Shown piece by piece: positions 23,641 to 34,300 of a stretch of DNA of 64,000 bases. Source of the DNA: Agapanthus africanus. Lineage: Eukaryota; Streptophyta; Magnoliopsida; Asparagales; Amaryllidaceae. The first letter of the stretch is position 1. Every line of letters starts with the position of its first letter. Location: the NCBI GenBank assembly GCA_030015575.1, contig JASDDO010000016.1, positions 111,123,241-111,187,240 of the forward strand, read 5' to 3'. The translations under genes were made by a program, and so were the position numbers. The notes under the pieces are model-generated. The model searched no databases. It was given only the letters and a program-made list of their open reading frames with translations, and was not told where the DNA came from.

Positions 23641-23879
23641 AAAACACAACACACGTACACTGCACATTGAGTTCGCATGACCAGTTTAACCCGTCAATCG
23701 GAGGTTCCCTCACTCCAAAGGCGATGGGTAATTAACGGCAGCTTAGTTCGCGGCTGCCGGAGATTCGGATCCCCACAATCATTAAACCCCGGCCTACCCT
23801 AGGCAGGGGGAATCTGTAGTACGCCTGACAAGCGCGCGCGTATTCCCATCTCAATGGGGTGACGAAAAACACCCTGTAG
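23641..23879. other. unassigned repeat-flanking stretch
   Basis: No gene. Moderately GC-rich sequence between the presumed Tat LTR end and recognisable LARD-family LTR sequence. It may belong to either. Confidence 0.4.
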
Positions 23880-25069
23880 CGGTTATTCGGAGGATACCGA
23901 CCGGAGTCGAGAGATGGATGTGGGTCGACCCGTTCTACCGGAGCCCGAGGGCCGATCCCGCAGACGAAGCCCGTGGGCCGATCCGGACTGACGGAGCCCG
24001 AGATATGAGGATTTACGTGTCGATGTTGGACACGGGTTTCATGATATTTCGAGTGTCGATGTTGAACATTCAGGTTCCATAATTTTGATGTGTCGCAAGA
24101 GACACACGTTGATTTATATTCTTATACTTTCATGCATATGCTTTTATGATATTTACATGCATGATGTTGTTGTGTAATTGGTTGACACGTGAACGAGATC
24201 TACATGCATACGGACATAGATTGTATGGTTGGAGGGTATCCATATGCTCAAAGGCATCGATTATATTGTTGGCACATATACAGATACGGTCACCCTAGAT
24301 ATCATAGTATTACCTTTATGATATAGTTGACATAGGAATCGTTGTTTATTCGATTTCCACCTGTTGATGTTTTCTACTCACGAGTTGGCAACTCACCCCG
24401 TTGTGCCACAGTTTTTGCAGGTTGACCGCATGGATCAGTAGCGACATCGCTGGTACACAGCTGCATTCGGGTGTTTTGCTTTGGTAGGTGGTACATGTTG
24501 GATCGTACCCCTCTTGTATTTATTATTTCTATTGTATCCAGTCAACTCCATCAATAAAAACTAGTATTTGTATATGTAGTGAGACTTAGCAAGACTTGTA
24601 GTTGCGGGACTTGAACGATGGGTTTATGTTCGTTTTTTTTTGGGTTGATGTCTTACTTTACTTTATCTTTTGTGGTGATCTTCACCGTTGGACGTCGTAT
24701 ACTTATATTCTGTCTTGTGTGGTTGTGATCCGCCGATTGGCGAAGAGCCAGCTCCCGCTTGGGAATGCCTTTTATTATTATCTTGTATTTGTGGTTTTGG
24801 ATCAAAATTTACAAGGAGGTGCTGCCCAAATTTTTAAAAGACGAAACATGTTTTCAACCAGTAAAATTTACTTGCATTTTCATGTTCCATTACTTATGCA
24901 TTTAAGAAAACTTTTGATTTTCACCATACCTTTATTTCAAAACTTCACCTCTTTTATTTTCTTAAAAATGTTTAGATTTCTGGGTTTCGGCTTACTTGAT
25001 TTACGTTACGCTTTTAGACGTGGCATGATTCAGATGCTGGTCACGAGCTAATATTTTCGGATAGTGATA
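23880..25069 (+). repeat. LARD-family LTR fragment, inverted relative to 8,885-19,028
   Basis: Diverged match to the reverse complement of about 8,890-10,120. Shared phrases include CACGAGTTGGCAACTCACCC (24,380-24,399) with GTTGTGCCACAG after it, CAGCTCCCGCTTGGGAATGCC (about 24,749) and a terminal CTGGTCACGAGC...TTTTCGGATAGTGATA. Only the right-hand third of the LTR is in the window. The remainder may lie left of the Tat element, which would then have inserted into it. Confidence 0.65.
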
Positions 25070-25396
25070 CTAACATTCTATTTTAAAATGCTAACTGCGA
25101 AAGAATCAATACTACTGCTACTCCTTTTCAAATTCTATACGAATTTGATTTTCAAATGAGTTTGGAGCAACACCGCCATAAAACATTTTAAAATCTTATC
25201 GGATGCGGGTATATTGGCAGTCCCAATTTATCAATGCCCCACAACCCGGAGCACAATGCGACCCGATTCAAGGAACCTATCGATTCACCCCTTACTCTTC
25301 TCTCTCTCTCAAAAATCGACGTCTCTCCGCCCAAATCGAACCAAAACCTAGGGTTAGGGTTTCGTCGCTGCTCCTCTTCCCAATCGTAACCCTAAC
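25070..25396 (+). promoter_or_regulatory. promoter and 5' leader of the zinc-knuckle gene
   Basis: No coding sequence. A CT-rich tract (about 25,288-25,312, tctctctctctc) marks a likely 5' UTR. A telo-box, TTAGGGTTT (25,354-25,362), follows. A reverse-orientation ACCCTAAC sits directly before the start codon, and a site-II-like TGGGCC overlaps the start codon (25,398-25,403). Telo-box plus site II is a known plant promoter pairing in ribosome-biogenesis and translation genes. No clear TATA box is seen. An LTR fragment ends only about 330 bp upstream of the ATG. Confidence 0.6.
25353..25396 (+). promoter_or_regulatory. 5' leader inverted repeat ending at the start codon
   Basis: GTTAGGGTT (25,353-25,361) and AACCCTAAC (25,388-25,396) are perfect 9-bp complements with a 26-nt loop. 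The second arm abuts the ATG at 25,397, so in mRNA the stem would sit at the initiation site. Confidence 0.65.
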
Positions 25397-28300
25397 ATGG
25401 GCCGAAGCAGGAAACCATCAGCGAAGAAGACGATTTCAGACTCCGATGAAGTCGACCCCTCGAAATCGGTGGTGTTTCTCAGCAGCAGCGACGATGAGGA
25501 GGCGAACAAGGACTTCACCTTGGAGATCGTCGAGAGAGCGAAGGAGAGGGAGTTGAAGAGAAAGAGAGCGCAAGATGGCGGCGTAATCGTTGTCTCATCC
25601 GCCTCTTCTGAAGAGATCGAGATGAGTTTTGATAAGAGCGGTGGTGAGTTGAAGAAGATGAATAAGAAGAAAGCGAAGGGGAAGAGCAAGAAGAAGGAAG
25701 TCGAAGCATCGGCAGCAGCATCGGAAGCTGTGAGTTTTTGTGGTTTTTCTAATTGATTTTTATTCATACGCTGCCTTAGTTTTTATCCTTTCTACTAAAA
25801 AAGAAATATTTGGATTACCATTTCCCATTGCTCTTGTATTTGTCTACTTTGAGATGGTTTCTCTTTGTAAAGTTGATTATTTGAGCAATCTGAGGTTGAT
25901 AAACCATAAATAAAACCCAAAAAAATGTTAACCTTTTATTGTAGAGTTGTTTCAAATCAATGTTAATTTGCTGGCAGCATAGCGTTTTTATAGAAGAGGG
26001 AAATTCTCTTTTATGATGCATTGTTTAGTGTTTCCCCCCCTTCTTTTGACTTGGATTTTATGTAGCTACTTTGTTTGGGTTTCTGCAATTTTAAGTCTAT
26101 ACTTAGGAGCAAAGAGTAGTATTTGTGGAGTCCGTATTTTGCTTTCTGTACCTATTTAAAGTTAGGTTAAGAATAGTGTTGTAGAACAAGCTTTAAAAGG
26201 TCTGTTAATTGGTTGCTTAACGTTTTCAACTAGCAATTGCTTTGAATAGGATTAGTCGGGCAAATGGTCATATCCCTATTAAAAATATTTAGGTGTCTCA
26301 TTTCTTTCCTTTTCTCTCTATTCGTATATTGATGCCTTTTCCTTATATGTGCATGTGTGTATTAAAAATATATTTCTTCGTAAACTCAATAGTGTAGACA
26401 TATAATCCGTTTATGTAGTAATGCTGATCGATTGAATAGTGGATGAACACATGCTTTACATACGGAGACGAATTTAATCCCACACTTATGTGGGTACTTT
26501 TTATAAAGCGCACATTGATGGAATAAAGATGATATTGTGACTTTATCAAGAGCAGAGAAGGAAGAGAAATGCATTCTTATACAAATTATTGTTGTCCATC
26601 CCCCATAAAATTTTTGTTTTGGCTGATCTATAGAAAACTACCACAAGTTTTGGAGTAAACTTCTCACATTTTATTGCAAATTGATTTAAAGATTCTACCT
26701 TTTACCTTAACGCTTAAATTGTGAATACCTTGTGCCGTTACAGACATATCACAAAGTTACATCAATATACTCATTTAAGTAAATTTAGTGCGAAAACCTC
26801 ACCTTTGTTATTTCTATAGATAGAAGGGTGTCTTATGCCTGTGAAATTCTGACATGAAAGTCATCGCAATATGAAGGATATGTAAGGGATATTTATAAAT
26901 TTGGTTCCTATAGTGTTGCTATAGGGTGCCCACCATGGTACTTGGTAGGGCCGTATCCGGTAGTCTATTATTTAATTTGATGTTATGAAGTGGACCACTT
27001 GTTTGGAGAAGGTGCAATGCTGTAGGGTGCGACCGACAATGTGACTATGTGACGCTTTCCCATAGAATAATTCGTATTATGCAATAAAAGTGTGAAAATG
27101 ATCACAATGTAGTTACTAATTTTTCTGTGTATCTAATCCTTTCCTTCTCCATATAAAGTAGCATCATGATGTTAGTTGATTTCTTATAGTTTAGCGATTA
27201 TTTGATAGCTACATGAGAAGATAAATTTTCATGATATCCAATTTTACCTTTTTATATAACGACTTTGATTTTAAAATCAACTTTGAATTTGGGAAAAAGA
27301 AATGTTTGATAGGGAGATTTTTTTTTAAAATTTGAGTTACAGGTGGATGATGCACTTAAGGAAGAGGAAGCGTTTGCATTTAGCAAAGAAGAAGTGACTG
27401 AACCTAAGGAAGAGGAACCGGTGGGAACCGCTGATTCTGTGGTCACAGAAGTGAATGAAGTACCCGACAATATGGTTTTGAGAAAACTTTTGGTATGTAT
27501 GAAATGCATAATCTATTATTTGGTTAAATTTCTTAAGAAACACTAAACCTTTGTATTACCCCAATATAACCTAGACAAAGCCCCTTAAGGTTTGACTGAG
27601 ACTTGTTGGCCGCTTATGAGCTTAACAAAAGTCATCTAGATGATTAAAATACATTCATTGTGTCTTTGATGCTGTTAATAAAAATTCAATTGCATTGTTC
27701 TACCTCAAAATAGAACATTTATATCTTTTTTCCCTTGCTACTTGCACATTCGTGAAGATTTATACGTAACAAATTTGTATCCATATTGGATCCGTCAGTC
27801 AAGGATACTGGGGAAGTCTTTTTGTCATTTTCCAAAATTTATATTGGATTATAGATGTGTACATGCATCAATTACTAACACAGACATAAATGGATTAAGA
27901 GTGACAAATTATTTGTAATAGATTAAGTTTGCTAAAATTTTTAATTTTGTTACGTGTATGCGTGCGTTGTGTGTGTGTGCGTGTGTGAGTAAATGAACAA
28001 AATTTAGCACATCCCAACAAAATGTTTCTAAAATTGAAGAGAATTGTGAACCTGATCTTCCAACCCATATCATGTCCCATATCTGTATCCTAATCTGTGC
28101 CACATTTTGTATATCAAAGTTTATTTGATTTGCAGGGTTGTTTGTCTTTTGCATGCGTGCGCGTGTGCGTGTGCGCGCGCGCGTTCGTGCGTGCGTGCAT
28201 TTGTGATGGGTTTGGTTTAGTCTTATATTTTTTCCGTTTCACTGATTAGCGTGGCCCGAGATACTTTGATCCCATGGATAGAAATACGGGTGCTTGCTTC

Positions 28301-31300
28301 AATTGTGGTGAGGAAGGTCATATTGTTGCGGATTGCACCATGGAAAGGAGGAAGAGACCCTGCTTTGTCTGTGGCATGTTTGGGCACAATGCTAAACGTT
28401 GCACTCAGGTAAGCCATTTAAATGTTTACTGGTATGGAACCAGGAATTCCTTTGAAATTGGCTTTCTTTGTGTCTTTTTTGGTACTTCACCTGCATTTAT
28501 CCATATCAGCAGGAATGTCTATGGCATTTGGACTTGCAAAATGATCTTTGTAATCCAATATTTTTATTCCCTTGGGTTGCCAAGGCAAGATATTTTATTT
28601 GCCCCTACAGCGTAGTGTTTCAGGGTATCAAGTGAAGTTCCCACATATTCCTCATAATTATGAATTGATTACTGTGGCATTTTTAGCTAACAAAGCAAAC
28701 TGTCCCATCAGCAGAAATTTGAAACCATACAACATTTTAGTTTGGATTAATAGAACAATTTGGCCAAACTAATTGCCATCAACATTTTTTAGCATTCCCT
28801 AGTTAGTGATTAATAGTGGAGATTATTATAACACATCCATTACATAACAATCTGAAGCATTTGCAAGCAAACTCTCTTATGGTAATCTTAATAGTAGACT
28901 ACGTTTATATTGCTCTTTACTTGTATGGATATGCACACTAATCATGAAAATTTGTGAAGGACATGACATGTGGCGTTCCAGTCCTGAAAATATTATATAT
29001 ATACATATGTATATAGGGGAGTGATCTATTGCAAACTGGACCGCATTTTAAAAAATGGGAACTCTTGATCCACAACATATTTGAACGATCCGAACCGTTC
29101 AAGTTGTTCAACCTATGCTCAAATGTATGTGTATGAAAAATCAAAGGGTTTGAAGACCTTTAACCCATGCATCAAATGTATGCAAAATTAACATCTTTCA
29201 ATATAGCAACATAAACTTTAACCAATGCATAGGCTAGAGGTCTTCAAACCCCTTGATTTTTCATACACATATATTTGAGGGTAGGGTGATCAACTTGAAC
29301 GGATCGGATCGTTCGAACATGTCGTAGATCGGGACTTCCCGTTTTTAGAAAACGCGGACCGGTCCGTTGCAAACCGGTGCCTATGCATCGGATGACGTTT
29401 ATGTTGCATTATCGAAAGACGTTCATTTTTGCACCCATCGATGCATAGGCTAGAGATCTTTACATCCCTTAATTTTTCATATACATACATTTGAGGGTAG
29501 GGTGATCAACTTGAACGGATCGAATCATTAGAATATGCTGTAGATTGGGAGTTCCCGTCTTTAAAAAAACGCACACCGGTTTGCAATGAATCACTTCCCT
29601 ATATATATATATGCTTATTCTTCTTTCCTTTGGTCCTATGAGCAAGTTTCTGATTGTTGTTTTCATGGTCGCCATCATCTCCATTTACTTTCGACTATCC
29701 CTTGCCTTGGTGAGTGCATGAAATAATCATTTATTGCAAATGACAAGAGGGTAGTTGAAAGAACTCATTTATTGCAAATGACAGGAGGGTAGTTGAAAGA
29801 ACTCAGCATCAAATCTTATACCCACAACCTTCTTTTAGTTGCCTTCCACATGCTTTCGTTGCGTACTGTGTACCTTAATTGTAACAGATTATAGGAATAG
29901 TTCCTTTGGCTCCTAATTTCTCGGTGGTTGTATTTGGTTGCACCCCAATTTAACTAATCGGGTGTAATTCCTGCTCAATGCATTATATAGGCAAATGAGA
30001 CTGGTAGTTCTTGTCATGCTTTTGCACAACGCCTGCTGAAAGAGCATTCATCCAATACTGATTTACTTATGTAAGTACTTGCAGCAAGTTATGAGGCTCA
30101 TCGGTGAGGCTAAGCCTAAACCTCATTGGGATTGCTCTTAACATCAGTTATAGCATTTTATATGGGTAGATGAGGACATGAGTATTCAAGCTGGACTTGA
30201 GTATTTCTCCACTTTAATATGTGAAATGAAGGGATATTCATTTATCATACCAAGAGTTCAGGGAAGGTGAATTGTTGGGCCATATAAGGGTCAACCATGT
30301 CATCATTGCCTTGATTGCATATATCATGTTAGGAATGATACCAAGTTACATGAAATGGGAGGAGAATATCAACATAGCATGAGCTGATGCACCCAATTCT
30401 TTGACGAGCTAATTGACGCCAATCACATCTTTTCTGAGCTCGATAGCAGAGACGGGGGTGATCTCTTTTCATTGTTTCCCAATACTTAAGATTCATCACA
30501 GTTATCAAGAATAAAGAACTATTAATGATAAAGCTATTCCTAACATAACCCTAACTGATTGCAATAAAGAGATAGTAAGGAAATTAAAGGTTATCATTTT
30601 TAGCCTAAATACCCACATTCCTTGTTGCCCAATTTATAAGGAGATGAGATTGACAATTTACTAGGAAGCCCTTGGGGCCGCTTGGTACACGAAATCCACA
30701 GATTCTTGGGAATGTGATCCCTAGGCATATGATTCCAAGAAATGCTGCATTAACATGATTAGTACATTTTAATCATGCGCATAACGACGATGGACAATGT
30801 CGGTTGTGAATTTGTGATCGTAGAGGGAGCAACAAAAAGGTTGTCAGTTAGCCCAAAGGGCGACGGCCGCTCCGACGATGAGTGTGTGGCAGTGGGCCCA
30901 GTGTAGCGGTTGATGATGGAAGACGGGGGCAATGGAGCACGATCCTCCCTAGATTACCACGTACCTATCGGCCCTTAAGTTATACTTACACTGCAAATTG
31001 GCCCCTAATTAATGATACATCTCTCAATACTTCCCCATTTAAAGTTGACATTTTCCTCAAGGTCAGAATTTAGTTGACAGATCTTCAACAGTGTTGAAAA
31101 ATACGGATTACACGGTCGATTAATCGGTTGATTAATTGTACTCGGTAGCAAAACGATTAGATAATCCATTACTCGGTCCATTATACGGAGAAACCGGTTA
31201 TTCGGGTATTAATCCGATTATTCGGATTATATAGTGTATTATTCGTTGATTAATCGGTTATTTGTTTAAAATTTGAATTTTCAAATAGTTTAAAATCCCA

Positions 31301-34300
31301 CGACCCATCACTAATCCTACCCGATCCAACTTGCTGATTAATTGACCAAACCTTGTAACCAATAAAAGTTACCTTCATCTCATCTCTTTTTTTATCTAAC
31401 CCGAGACCACCCCAGCGTTTATCTCATTGATTAAATTCTACGATCTCCGGCGAATCTCCGACGAATCTCAAACAAATCTTTGAGTCTTGGACTCTTCTCA
31501 TCTATTCTTCTCATACATTTTTCTTAATATATATATTTAAAATATTCATGGCCGCATAATCTACGTAAAACGATTAATCATTGAATAATCCGATTATACT
31601 TTACCCATATTCCGAACGAATAGTAAACGAATACGTGTTTTGCAACCTTGGTCTTCAATGCATATATAACAAAGGTCTTCCTCGCTCTTATGAGTAGTAT
31701 AATATAAGCCTTTCCTTCTTCACATAGTAAAATCTTAAGAATCAAATTTCTTAACAACAGAAATATAGTATTCGATCCTAAACCCAACTTATTAGAATTC
31801 ACATTAATGAAAATTTAACTGCATTTATATTCTCCTTAGGAGTGCAACGAGAGATAGTGGTATAAGCATCTACCATTAACCTTTTAGCCTTTAGCTCCAC
31901 TTTAGGTGACAAGACTTCAGTCATCTCCATTATTTCATAAATCTGACAAAAATCAACATGATCATTCAAGTTGACACCTGACAATGACCGACTTGCAAAC
32001 AAGGAAAATTCTTGAGGCCAAGAGGCCTTCTTTATGGACTCAGTAGATAGTCTTCTCGTCTCCTTATCACAAGTAATTGTAAGGGGCCCTTCATCCAGTT
32101 TAACATTATTTGTTATATCTTGAAGTGTCTGATTGTATTTGATGTCTATATTCGTCTCACCATCAATAACCGACATTACATCGCATGGCCAAACCTTGGC
32201 AACAGATTCATATATAGAAATTCTCTTCTGCTATGCACAATTCTTTTCAAATTTCTCAAAGGAACAATTGTATGTGAGGTCTTCATAGTGCCAACATTAT
32301 ACACAACATTTGGTGTCATTATTAATGTACTCTCACTAATATCCATCGTAACTTTGACATTCATATCTGAATGCCTTGAGGTTCTCACAGCTTGTGGGGT
32401 CATTACAAGATTAACTACCTTAAACATTATAGTATTTACTATATTCAATATTTATAAATGATCCTTTTCTCTTTGTAACTTGGAAGCCTAAAATGTTAGT
32501 GACGCAAGATGAACGTTATAAAAAAAACTTAAGTCTCACACTCGGGCGCCCCCTCAGGTGAATGCTTTGCGCCTTCGGCGCATTACACCTTTTCCGCCTC
32601 CACTATGTCTTGCGCATTGGCAACACTGGTATGTGTGCATGTATGTTTAATATACATATATATGATTTAATTTATTTTACTATCTATTTTAGTTTTTTTA
32701 ATTAAAATTAGTATATTTTACACAAACCGGATGCAATGCCCATTTTAACTTAAGTTAATGGATAATTCTTCCAATTTGGAATGATAGTGTTGCTCAGCTG
32801 AGAATAATCGTTCCAATTTGCACATGTTTTGAGTGGTTCTTCTTACCCTTTCTCATCAAAATCGGGTCTGTTGAACAACAAAGGGTTGATTTTGATACAA
32901 TAATCTGTACAAAGTGTCTACCCACTATCCAAAACAAAGGGAGGGGAAGGTTTAAATTATCGTTCACTTCTTTCTGATGTGGTAATGAATGCACATGTAT
33001 TTTCCCATTTCCTCTTCTCAGTTCTCTCTTCATAATATCAATTTCAACACTGAACTATCTTCTTCCCACCAACAAAACCATTCAAATGGCGGTTGAACAT
33101 TCCATTGAATAGTTCTTGGGCGTCCTAAAATGAATGAAAATTCCAGAGTTTTATACTCCAAATGTTCTGCTACTTCACTTGTAAAGGACACGAACACCTT
33201 GTAGGCAGTATTATCCATCATGTAGTTTGTCAAAAATCGTGCAAATAATGGAGGATGCTTTTTTAGTGCTGCAATTAATTGCATTTCCTAACCTCAGAAT
33301 GACGATTGATGTTTTCATTCCCCTTCTGAACACCAACTGCATAATCGAGCTCACCAACACATCGACCTCATTGCTATGTTCCGCTTGCTCTTTTTCTTCA
33401 TCTTCCTTGGGTTTTTCAACTTAGGATCTTTGCTATTAGCGAGTGTGATCATCTCTTGCATGTCCGCATTAATATTCGTTGCAATATTTTCTGAAGCAAA
33501 TCGAACAATTTGTTGAGTAGGTGGAATGCATTGTGTCTGACCTGTAGTAGGGGCCATGGAATTCCACTTTAGTGATTAAACATGTGTGAGAACTTCTCAA
33601 TTAGTTCGTAGACACATTGGTGAATGGATGTCTGGACTCTAGGGTTGATTCGGCTTTTGACAGCACATCAAACACTTGAAGTTTGGTTGGCCATAGAAGT
33701 CAGTGTTGTTGGTAATGGGTTGTAATAAGATAAGATTTGAGGCATAGAGTGGTTGTAGGATGGGGTTGTAACGTACTAACATGAATGTTGGGGAGAGGTA
33801 TGTGGCGGTTGAGAGGTTGCCTTGTATTGATCAGGGTGTTGTGGTATTCTTGTGAATTGATGTAAGTGGGACAAAAGAATGTGATATGGGAGTTTGGGAG
33901 TACAGAGAGGGTTGAGGATATGGATGTGACAGTGTTGATGTTGGTAAGAATAAGGGGTTGGTGGGTTTGTGGTGGTGGTAGGTTATGTTGTGGTAATTGT
34001 GGATTGTATAGGGACGGTGTGATACAAATATTGTTGGTTAGGGGTCTATTTTGCAACATGAATGTAACTTTAGGGGTTTTCTATAAATTGTCAATCCCAC
34101 TTCCTTATAAATTGGACACCAAGGAATGTTGAGTTTCTGGGCTGACAACGATATGGAATTAATATTTCCTTATTCATTTCTTGCAATTAGTTAGGGTTAT
34201 TAGGAATAGCTTTATCATTATTAATTCTTTATTCTTGTTAGTTTTTATGGATCTTGAGTGTTGGGAAATAATGAAGAGAAACCGTACCTATCTCTATTAG

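Noticed and set aside
25203-25556. Alternative open frame overlapping the start of the zinc-knuckle gene
   Set aside because: It crosses the telo-box leader, has no homologous features and is out of frame with the Ser/Asp-rich exon 1.
32465-32640. Possible second hAT-type MITE ending GGCAACACTGG with GCGCC-rich words
   Set aside because: Only one end is readable and no matching inverted end or duplication was found.
31799-33557. Several minus-strand frames of 65-125 codons in intron 3
   Set aside because: Not listed as genes: short, not joined by a convincing exon structure and matching no family I can name. They might be remnants of an element.
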